The notes under the pieces: model-generated
Told to the model about the DNA's origin: nothing
The model's input: only the letters and a program-made list of their open reading frames with translations
Database searches by the model: none
Source of the DNA: Chiridota heheva
Lineage: Eukaryota > Echinodermata > Holothuroidea > Apodida > Chiridotidae
Reading direction: 5' to 3'
NCBI GenBank assembly: GCA_020152595.1
Contig: JAIGNY010002150.1
Span: 1,152,001 to 1,216,000, forward strand
DNA: 64,000 nt
Shown here: positions 51,293-64,000 of the stretch, piece after piece
Position numbering within the stretch: the stretch's first letter is position 1
How the letters are laid out: the number at the start of each line of letters is the position of its first letter
Program-made: the position numbers and the translations under genes

Positions 51293-52562
51293 ATAATTCA
51301 CTGGACCGCGGTGTATGATTCACTGGCCCATGGGGTGTATAATTTACTGGCCTGCATAGCTCACTGGCCTGCAGTGTATAATTCACTGGCCCGCGGTGTA
51401 TAATTCACTGGCCCGCGGTGTATAATTCACTGGCCCGCGGTGTATGATTTACTGGCCCGGGATGTATGATTCACTGGCCCGCGGTGTATAATTTCACTGG
51501 CCCGCAGTGTATAATTCACTGGCCCGCGGTGTATAATTTACCGGCCCGCGGTGTAAGATTCACTGGCCCGCGGTGTATGATTCATTGGCCCGCGGTGTAT
51601 GATTCACAGGCCCACGTTGTATAATTCACTGGCCTGCATAACTCACTGGCCTGCAGTGTATAACTCACTGGCCTGCAGTGTATAATTCACTGGCCCGTGG
51701 TGTATAATCTACTGGCCCGCTGTGTGTAATTCACTGGCACGCTGTGTATAATTGACTGGTCACTGTGTATAATTCACTGGCCCCCGGTGTATAATTCACT
51801 GGCCTGGCCCTCAGTGTATGATTCACTGGCCCGCAGTGTATGATTCACTGTCCCTCGGTGTATGATTTACAGGCCCGCGTTGTATAATTCACTGGCCCAT
51901 GGGGTGTATAATTCACTGGCCTGCATAACTCACTGGCCTGCAGCGTATAACTCACTGGCTCGTGGTGTACAATCTACTGGCCCGCGGTGTGTAATTCACT
52001 GGCACGCGGTGTATAAGTGACTGGTCCACTGTGTATAATTCACTGTCCCGCGGGGTGTATAATTCACTGTCCTGCAGAGTGTATAATTCACTGTCCTGCA
52101 GAGTGTATAATTCACTGTCCTGCGGGGTGTATAATTCACTGGCCCGCAGTGTATAATTCACTGGCCCGCAGTGTATAATTCACTGGCCCGGGGGTTATAA
52201 TTCACTGGCCGCATGTATAACTTCACTGGCCGCAGTGTATAATTCACTGGCCCGCGGTGTATAATTCACTGGCCCGCAGTGTATAATTCACTGGCCCGCA
52301 GTGTATAATTCACTGGCCGCAGTGTATAATTCACTGGCCCGCAGTGTATAATTCACTGGCCCGCAGTGTATAATTCACTGGCCCGCAGTGTATAATTCAC
52401 TGGCCCGCAGTGTATAATTCACTGGCCGCAGTGGCCCGCAGTGTATAATTCACTGGCCCGCAGTGTATAATTCACTGGCCCGCAGTGTATAATTCACTGG
52501 CCCGCAGTGTATAATTCACTGGCCCGCAGTGTATAATTCACTGGCCCGCAGTGTATAATTTA
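51290..52562. repeat. 22-bp minisatellite, about 57 copies
   Basis: Unit CCCGCAGTGTATAATTCACT then gg. The left half is varied (cgcggtgtatgattcac, cataactcac); the right half from 52150 is almost uniform, suggesting recent expansion there. Lies in intron 1 of tubulin gene 2. Confidence 0.97.
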
Positions 52563-53046
52563 ACAACGTATCTTAAGTAGCCTAGCTTATATGGTTATCA
52601 TTGCTTGCGAAGATAAAGCAAATGTTACCAGGGCACACTGTTCTTTGGCCTTCTCTTTGTGAGACCCCATGTTATTTTTTTTAATCAGCCGTGCCCGCGG
52701 TGTATTCACGGCGTAGAATACGCTGGTGCATCGGCCTATATCACCAACAACAAAAGCTATCCCTGATCTATTCCAACTCATTAGTAAAAGACAGCTATAT
52801 TGCTGACCGTACGTGTATTAGTACCGCACCGTAGTGTATGTGTAGAAAACTAGTAAAGCGGCTTACTAAATTCTAACACAAATAAAGTTTGATCTGGTCA
52901 GATAAAGCCAGGTATAACCTTGATTAAAAACAATTTGATATACAATTAAACTTTGATCTAGCCAGATGAAATTAATGTTCAGGCGAAGTGTTTTGGCCCG
53001 AGTAGAATGGCTTTGGCCCGAGTAGAATGGCCCGACTTAGAGGGGT

Positions 53047-53265
53047 CATTTGCGATATTATATTAGATCTGGACCAGATCAAGTTTGATCTGAGCCAGAT
53101 CAAGATCTGGGAAGTATATCAAATCCAGATCTGAAATTTATATCTAGGCCAGATCTGAAATTTATCCCTGGGCCAGATCTGGAATTTGTATCTGCGCCAG
53201 ATCTGGAATTTATATCTGGGCCAGATCTGGATTCTATATCCGAGCCAGATCTGGAATTTTTGTAA
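53047..53265. repeat. 24-bp repeat GCCAGATCTGGAATTTATAT, about 8 copies
   Basis: GCCAGATCTG(G/A)AATTTATATCTGG units, degenerate on the left side. AGATCT and CCAGATCTGG are palindromic. Confidence 0.85.
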
Positions 53266-53345
53266 GGGTGGGCCCTTTAGGTGTTTCCATTCGCTACAAA
53301 TAGAAAGGGACGATTTTGACAAACACGTACTGATCCTGGGGCATA

Positions 53346-53638
<293 letters not shown>

Positions 53639-53639
53639 A

Positions 53640-54501
<862 letters not shown>

Positions 54502-54616
54502 CCCTCAAGCCAGCCAGCAATTTGCTCCACTCACCGGTCCCTCCCGTCCATATTTTACATGTCTTATATATCTGTCTATACCACACACGAAACATTTACT
54601 AAAAAATCCAACTTAC

Positions 54617-54619
54617 CAT
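54617..54619 (-). CDS. TUBA: Candidate first coding exon (ATG only) of alpha-tubulin gene 2
   Basis: Minus-strand context is TTGAAAAATG|GTAAGTTGG: an ATG followed by a perfect GTAAGT donor, in the phase needed to join exon 2 at 50482. A strong TATA box lies about 150 bp upstream. I found no comparable ATG|GT site between 50483 and 54616. The resulting intron 1 (about 4.1 kb) would contain the 22-bp array, both TA arrays and a LINE tail. Placement is inferred from position and consensus only. Confidence 0.55.
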
Positions 54620-54765
54620 TTTTCAAGATAAAATGACCAAATCGAACCAAAACTGTCAGCAATATAACATATATATGGGAATGGTTTGCTTCTTACACCG
54701 CTGTGAAGACGGTCAAAGCAAGCAGACAAAGCAAGTAATGAAACTTTCCGCAGACGCTTTAGTCG

Positions 54766-54773
54766 TTTTATAA
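54766..54773 (-). promoter_or_regulatory. TATA box, probable core promoter of alpha-tubulin gene 2
   Basis: TTATAAAA on the minus strand, about 150 bp upstream of the candidate ATG exon. A start site 25-30 bp downstream would give a leader of roughly 120 nt. The leader contains one short ATG-TTA-TAT-TGC-TGA reading frame near 54665-54680. Confidence 0.4.
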
Positions 54774-54799
54774 GACGGAAATTGGACAATTACGAGAGG

Positions 54800-55360
54800 A
54801 TATGAGCTATTTGTTAGATTTTGAGACTTCCCCAGGACTGCATGACCAATCAGCACACTTTTACTTGCAGTAGATCTATATATTGTCTCTCTGTTGTTAT
54901 CAAAAATAACTAGTGACGCCTCGGGACAAGTTGTTTTGACTGCTTTTCAGACTGATGATCGAACAGTTGAATGTCTAATTATCACTGGGGGACGCCCTCA
55001 AATAATCTACCCTGTGGGGGAACGTTTAGAAAGATCATTGAAAGTCTAGTACAATTGGGAACGCACATGGGCACTTTTTCCTCCTCTGGCACCCACGGGC
55101 GTAACTTTAGGGGGTGTTACACTCCCTAGAAACAAAAAAATGCGTCGGGCAAATCCAGTTTTGACTATTTCGTCGGCAAAAAAATAGCCCGTTATGGAAA
55201 AAATGTGGGAGAAAGTTAATTATACCTTTGTTTTCTTCGCAAAAAGACAAAATACTTATAAAAATGCATAATCTCACAGGCGTTTTGTTATCTTCATGGT
55301 TGTGCGATCACACCCCCTTCTCCCCCTCCGCCCCTCCCAATGACTGAACACTGATCTTAG
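54800..55360. other. Upstream region of tubulin gene 2, nothing further recognised
   Basis: No ORF; a possible decayed hAT-like end near 55088 (GGGCGTAACTTTAGGGGG). Confidence 0.35.
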
Positions 55361-55880
55361 TTAGTCGGGCAGAGATGTATATAATGTCGTATGTACTTAT
55401 ATCAGAGTGTATTCAGTCATGCCCGACTCAGATAGATTATGACCTCCCGACCGTTGACTCGGCACATGATGCTGACAACATCATAATTGGGCGCTTAGTC
55501 AGGCAGAGATGTAAAATATCGGAAGTATTATTTAAACCACATAAACATCTCAACCATCTCCCGACTCGGCATCGTGATGCTGCCATCATACTTAAACATC
55601 TTGTTTCTAGTCGGGCAGAGATTTGAAATGTCGGATGTACTGTTTTAAATCAGAGTACATTTCAACCATACCCGCCCGAATCGTCTGGATATCAGAATCA
55701 TATCCTCCTAACTCGGCATCATGATGCTGACAACATCCTACTTGGGCACTTAGTCGGGCAGATATGTAAAATGTCGTGTACTGTTTGTATCAGAGATACA
55801 TCTTAATCATGCCCGAATCGTCTGGATATCAGAATTATCTCCAATCGACTCGATATGATTGGGCTCGAGTTGGGCAACTG
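55361..55880. repeat. Large tandem repeat, 4 diverged units of 113-143 bp
   Basis: Units begin TAGTCGGGCAGAGATGTA at 55362, 55496 (tagtcaggcag), 55608 and 55751. Shared internal marks are CAGAGTACAT, CATGCCCGA and ACTCGGCATCATGATGCTG. Confidence 0.85.
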
Positions 55881-55938
55881 GGATGTATATGAAAGATTGC
55901 CCACCCACACACGTTTAAAATCCAGAACCCCGATGATC

Positions 55939-56125
55939 ATATGTCATTTCGTCCCTCTTTTCGCGTAGTGACGAATGTCATTTCGTCCTTCTTTTCGCGT
56001 AGTGACAAATGCCATTTCGTCCCTCTTTTCGCGTAGTGACGAATGTCATTTCGTCCCTCTTTTCGCGTAGTGACGAATGTCATTTCGTCCCTCTTTTCGC
56101 GTAGTGACGAATGTCATTTCGCTTG
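55939..56125. repeat. 34-bp minisatellite, about 5 copies, with an inverted outlier at 56250-56282
   Basis: Unit ATGTCATTTCGTCCCTCTTT then tcgcgtagtgacga. At 56250-56282 GACATTTGTCACTATGCGGA is the reverse complement of the CGCGTAGTGACAAATG part. Confidence 0.9.
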
Positions 56126-56714
56126 CAACTAATTCGGGTCGAAGAATCGATTACGCCTACTTTCGAATTTCTACGATGGGGCATTGATGAGATAAAAGAA
56201 CGCCCCAATTGACGAATGTTACTTTTTCGAGCAAAGTTTATTCCGCAGACTGACGAATGCGACATTTGTCACTATGCGGAAAGATATTTGCTACCGATCA
56301 CAGGTTAAACCTGTATAGCGCACATACCGACGAATCTACGATGATGGAAGTTCCGTGCCGTCGGGAGGAAGGCTGGGGCATCAGCCCCCAATAATTTGAG
56401 ATAATAACAGTAATAAATTGTTCCCCGGCCTGATGACCCACCATACAACTGCACACGTACAAACTGACAGACGTACATAGACTTCAGACTGTCGCCGCGA
56501 TTAACTGGGCTCAGTAAATTCATTGAGCCCAATGCTTTTTATGCGTACCGTGATCGGCCATGTTGTCCAATTAAATCGTGAAATTTTTGCGAAACTTTTT
56601 CAAGTAACTAACGCTATCCATCTGTCCATGGGTACGGTTGCGTTGCTATTCAAAACAAATTGAATTGCTTGCATTCGGGGTGGATTGCAGTTCAGAACTC
56701 ATTGCATTCTCGTG

Positions 56715-57060
56715 TAATCATCTTCATTTTCGGAAAATTTCCTTTGTTTCGGAAAATGTCTTTAAATATTGGGCAATTTCCTTAATTTTTCTTCGATTTT
56801 CGTTAAATTTTCTTCGTGTTTTGGGAAATTTGGCAGTTGCCGATTTTCCGGAAATTTCCTGAATTATTAAGAAATTCTACTCATTTTTGGGAATGTTTTG
56901 GTCAATTTTCATAAACTTTTCTTCATTGCCGGACAATTTCCTTAGATTTTCGGAGCATTTTCTTCAAATTTTTGAAAAATATCCTTGAATTTTCAGGACA
57001 TTTTCTTCATTTCCAAGTAAATTTTCTTATTTTCGGGCAGTTTTGTCGATCTTAACATTC
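56715..57060. repeat. Degenerate TTTTCGGGAAATTTTCTTC array, locus 2
   Basis: Same kind of unit as 36925-37320, more decayed. Confidence 0.65.
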
Positions 57061-57123
57061 GAATTTAAAATATTCTTCTTTTCATCAATTACATTTCGGA
57101 TTTTTGTGTTGATTTTTAAACCT

Positions 57124-57230
57124 TGTTTGTTTGAGGTCTTAACGGCACCACGACAATGAAAGTCAAATTGTGATCATTTTAGAGGTAGGAAGGAAAGAAA
57201 ACAGGGGGAGAAACCTTGATCCCAATAATT
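57124..57230 (-). mobile_element. 3' tail of the same LINE family as 13.3-18.9 kb
   Basis: On the minus strand CCTACCTCTAAAATGAT, CACAATTTGAC, then TTGTCGTGGTGCCGTTAAG and CCTCAAACAAAC, matching the tail at 18835-18925. Only about 100 bp remain. Confidence 0.75.
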
Positions 57231-57231
57231 T

Positions 57232-57410
57232 TGGCCGAATTTTCTCAAATTCCTGGGGAAATATTTCTCAGTGCCTGACAGTAGGTAACCCAAATGCTTA
57301 TTTAAAACCATGAACCCATCAATTTGGGTCGAATTTTCTCAATTTCCATGCATATTCCAGGGGAAATTTCTCCTCTGCCTGACAGCGTTCAGAGATTGGG
57401 ACCAAAATGC
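57232..57410. repeat. Tandem duplication of about 90 bp
   Basis: CGAATTTTCTCAA...GGGGAAAT...TTTCTC...TGCCTGACAG...AATGCTTATTT occurs twice in a row; a partial third match is at 58235-58265. Confidence 0.65.
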
Positions 57411-57974
57411 TTATTTGAGTAACTTTTGTAACACATGTCTGGCGATGATACTGGAGAGGAAGGGTGCGGGGGAGGGTCATCTGTTCCCAATTGTGTGTGA
57501 TTCTAAACACAGGCTTCGTTTATAGACAAGTCGGGCAAGTGCAAATTTTCGTCGGAAAAAGTAGTCTTACATAATGTCGAAGTCTAGGTCTGCTGGAATC
57601 TTCACCGTCCAGTCAGTCACTTTTCCTCCTTCCCGCCCTCAAACACTTCCCCTCTTCAGGCACCTTCGCATCCACCCGTCCTCGCGCACTTTCTCAGTCT
57701 CCTAATCTTGGCACCTTCCCCCTCTTCCCGGGTTGCCTTCGACTTCGGCACCCCCTCTCCATTAGCACTTTCTCCTCTAGCACAGTACCCAGAAACCGCT
57801 GTCGGGAACCAAATTTATTGATTCAAAGCAATATTTCTAGTTTTACCTGTTTACCCACTTCAATCTATATGTGGGCGAAGTGTAGGAAGCAATGAGAGGA
57901 GAGCTTCCCCTGAGATTTTACTTGTCCAGTTGCATGCTTAAAAACGCCTAATATTGTATTCGATAACCACTGAG

Positions 57975-58155
57975 GGTGGAGGGCCACTGTGGTTGGAGGG
58001 CCGCTGGGGTGGAGAGTGGCGCTGGGATGGAGAGTGGCGCTGGGATGGAGAGTGGCGCTGGGGTAGAGGAGGGGCGCTGAGGGTAGGGGCGCTGAGGGTG
58101 CTGGAGGGCGCTGGGAGTAGAGAAGGGGCGCTGGGGGTAGAGGAGGGGCGCTGGG
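57975..58155. repeat. GC-rich minisatellite GTGGCGCTGGGATGGAGA
   Basis: About nine units of 15-20 bp; three are perfect at 58010-58070. Confidence 0.85.
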
Positions 58156-58159
58156 CGAC

Positions 58160-59690
58160 CTAAAAAGTCATGGGCCATCAAAAACTAGAAATCTTTGCCC
58201 CTTGGACTCCAGAGATGCGCCCATGACCAATTTCCAAGGGAAATTTCTCCTCTGCCTGTTAGAAATGCTTATCACAGTCAGAGTGGATTTGTTTATTAAA
58301 GTTTTGCCTATTTTCATCTTGGATTTTAGATTTAAAGCCACTTTGGGGCACTAAACAATACATTTTCAAAAATCCGCCCACCTGGACCTCTTACAAACTG
58401 TAATTTCCCCTGGAATTGCTCCGCCCCAGGACCCCGTGATTTATCATTTACACTTTGGAAATTTGTAAGCCTTGTGGGGGCATCAAAAACAAAATCTTTT
58501 CCTGCACAATTTCAGTTTATTATTTTTCCTGTCAGTTTGGAAATAGTAACCCTATAATACATGGGCGGATTTGTCCACCGAAAGTGGAAGGTGGGGGGGG
58601 AAAGGGGTGAGGGGTGGAAACAAAATCACTAAGAAAGAAAATCCCCCAGATTTGAGAAACAAAAATGGCAGCTTTTATTTTAAAACTGTGTTGATTTAAA
58701 GCCATCAATAACAAGAAATATTCAGACTAAGTTGCCCTTATTTTCTATTCATCTGGCGTGTCCATTCTTAACAATGGGTTGAAATGCATGTCATAGAATC
58801 AAAAAATCCAATGGTGGGGAACGATTAAACACCCATATCATGGTCAGTGTAAAAACTTTTTCCAGGAAGTTTATTTTCTATTCATAGGTGTTGTTTAACA
58901 ATTTGATTCTGTTTGGAATCATCGCTTTAAACTGTTATTAAACACCAAAATATTTCTAAATGTCTGTTCAGGGCTGATAATTTTACATTTGGAAAAAGTT
59001 TAACACGGTTCCAGGGGTGATAGCTAGCCTTTTATTTTTGGACCTGGTATATTTCCTTTTTACCATTTATTTTTCTCGGGGGGGGGGAGGATGTACGACC
59101 CCCCACCTACACCCATGGGTTCAAACATGCTATTAACAAGAACGAAGCGTTTGGGAGAATAATCCCAAGCAAAGCTTGTATTAGGTCTTGTCTTTCCACC
59201 AGGGTGAATCAGCACTTCCCCTTTCCTCTCCAACAACCAAAGCCAATGTGCTACTTTTCTAATTAATACAAATCTGGACAGGTAGATATTTGATGTGCAC
59301 CAGAAAGGGCATAAAAGTTTTAAACAGAATAGCATTCAAATTACGACAAAAGCACATACTGTTTCCATTTGAACAATCCTATATGTACAAGTTGTGAATG
59401 CATGAGCAGATTCAAGGACATTTTATCTTAAATAGCAGTCACTGAAAATAATAAGAATTTTGATTGAGGGTATATGATGGAGATTCAAAACTTCTTGTAA
59501 AATTGAACTACTCAAGTTGGTGGAGAATTGCCAAAACAATAAAATTCAGGGAGATATCTTGTTATGTCACAAAAATTACAATTAAGTTTGAATACATTAT
59601 AATTATTAAGACTTACTTTTGCTAGGATCTTCAGTCTATAGCATAATACTATAAGATGGAGTTGTTGCTACCTGTCCATACATCTTTCAA
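58160..59690. other. Non-coding stretch, no gene seen
   Basis: G-runs near 58590 and 59080. Short ORFs only. Confidence 0.35.
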
Positions 59691-59693
59691 GGT

Positions 59694-60468
59694 GCACACC
59701 CATAGACTTATGAAATGCCCATAGACTTATAAAATGCCCATATACTTATGATATGCCCATAGACTTATAAAATGCCCATAGACTTATGATATGCCCATAG
59801 ACTTATGATATGCCCATAGACTTATGATATGCCCATAGACTTATAAAATGCCCATATACTTATGATATGCCCATAGACTTATGAAATGCCTATAGACTTA
59901 TGATATGCCCATAGACTTATGAAATGCCCATAGACTTCTGATATGCCTATAGACTTATGAAATGTCTATAGACTTATGATATGCCCATAGACTTCTGATA
60001 TGCCTATAGACTTATAAAATGCCCATATACTTATGATATGCCCATAGACTTATGACTTATGAAATGCCCATAGACTTATGATATGCCCATAGAAATGCCT
60101 ATAGACTTATGATATGCCCATAGACTTATGAAATACCCATAGACTTATGATATGCCCATAGACTTATGAAATGCCCATAGACTTATGATATGCCCATAGA
60201 CTTATGAAATGCCCATAGACTTATGATATGCCCATAGACTTATGATATGCCCATAGACTTATGAAATGCCCATAGACTTCTGATATGCCTATAGACTTAT
60301 GAAATGTCTATAGACTTCTGATATGCCCATAGACTTCTGATATGCCTATAGACTTATGAAATGTCTATAGACTTATGAAATGCCCACAGACTTATGATAT
60401 GCCTACAGACTTATGATATGCCCACAGACTTATGATATGCCCACAGACTTATGATATGCCTATCAACT
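59694..60468. repeat. 19-bp minisatellite, about 40 copies
   Basis: Unit GACTTATGATATGCCCATA; alternates with forms aaatgcc, gcctata and cttctg. An irregular unit lies at 60085-60095. Confidence 0.97.
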
Positions 60469-60495
60469 TAAGATACAAATAAACTTCAAACACAT

Positions 60496-60501
60496 TTTTA
60501 T
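60496..60501 (-). terminator. Possible poly(A) signal for alpha-tubulin gene 3
   Basis: AATAAA on the minus strand about 925 nt after the gene 3 stop; it is the first such hexamer I found downstream on that strand. It sits about 30 bp before the edge of the 19-bp tandem array. The 3' UTR length is therefore inferred. Confidence 0.3.
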
Positions 60502-61426
60502 TATGGAGTTGCTTCTTTTGTGCCTTTCGATAGAAAACATGGTAACAATTAGTGCCATTATAAAAACGACACACAATAATGATTGACAAATAAATATTGA
60601 CAAAATGAAGTACTGACCTATGTTTGAGATAGATATAAAGTTGATTGCATTTAAGATCCTTTCCAAAATGGGAAATTCGGTGTATATCTTAGAAGTACTG
60701 ATATTTCTTCAGTATAAATGACAAGAAATTGGTCCATAAAAATCGTACAACACTTAACCATAAAGTGAAAGGCAATGTTTTTGCATTCACTAACAAAGTA
60801 GTACATTTGAAAGTAACAGAGGGATAACACATACAAATCGTGTAGCCTAGTCAGGACATTTTAGGATTGACCATGCACAGAACTTGATGATACCGTAAAA
60901 GGGAAGTATTCAATTCATCTAGATATTTAAGAATAATATGCTGCCCTCACTTTTAGTCATTTTTAAGTTATTACAGTTTGCTTCAATTTGCTCGTTTGTA
61001 GTGAATGAGAAGTCATGCAAACGTGAAGAGGCACTATGGTGACAACTTCTAATCTCATCTCACCAAATATGAGTTAAAATTGGTCTAAAGGCAGAATTGT
61101 TGATGCAATTGCAACAGAACATTTGGTCATAAATGAGTTGTGTGATATGAGTCAACTTAAGCACTGATCAAGATACAATAAATATTATTACCAAGGATCA
61201 CTATTGTGATGTCAAATTATAACAGACAGGTGTGTAGATTAATGAGCCTACTGACAAGATGGCTCCCTCCAGCACCTGAACAGAATGTTTCAAATATGAT
61301 GGTCTTTGTGAGGTTTTTCTTATGACAAGAAAGTCACAAAAGAACTATCCAGAACACCTGAATGACTAAATTCTACCACTTGGGGAACATCTGATGAGTA
61401 AATAGTATACGTCTACAACATTATAT

Positions 61427-64000
<2,574 letters not shown>

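Overview
This is animal nuclear DNA, most likely from an invertebrate. Genes have spliceosomal introns with GT/AG boundaries, coding DNA is sparse, and transposon debris and minisatellites fill most of the window. The species cannot be read from the sequence. The clearest content is three alpha-tubulin genes, all on the minus strand in head-to-tail order: gene 1 (exons at 11281-12416 and 12865-13090), gene 2 (46817-47800, 48400-48548, 50260-50482) and gene 3 (61427-62559, whose 5' part lies beyond position 64000). Each follows the usual alpha-tubulin plan in which the first coding exon holds only the ATG. Two ATG|GT sites with promoter-like upstream sequence, at 36343-36345 and 54617-54619, are candidates for the first exons of genes 1 and 2. 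The three proteins would form the alpha half of the alpha/beta tubulin dimer. Gene 1 is clearly divergent: it lacks Lys40 and has an altered GTP-binding glycine loop.

Layout: 1-2 kb holds a probable terminal exon of an unidentified plus-strand gene. 3.3-4.7 kb is a truncated LINE whose 3' UTR has become a 1-kb minisatellite. 7.1-8.7 kb is a 36-bp minisatellite. 9-11 kb holds a MITE and unique sequence. 11.3-13.1 kb is tubulin gene 1. 13.3-18.9 kb is a nearly full-length but decayed I-clade-like LINE with a triplicated 5' unit, inserted in a minisatellite. 20-30 kb holds simple repeats and dispersed repeats. 30-36 kb holds a MITE, a 20-bp array made of transposon ends, and a 23-bp array. 37-42 kb holds an RTE-like LINE remnant split by a hAT-like element, followed by further MITEs. 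44.3-45.65 kb is a hAT-like element with a perfect 8-bp target duplication, and 45.9-46.65 kb is a foldback repeat. 46.8-54.8 kb is tubulin gene 2, whose introns hold a 22-bp array and TA arrays flanking a LINE tail. 55-61 kb holds more arrays. 61.4-64 kb is tubulin gene 3.

The strongest non-genic pattern is that many of the tandem arrays sit in or on transposable elements. Examples are a LINE 3' UTR, hAT-like elements that share a 5' module but carry different arrays, and an array whose unit begins with a hAT terminal sequence. No bacterial-type systems, CRISPR arrays or rRNA genes were seen. All calls come from reading the sequence; no database search was made.
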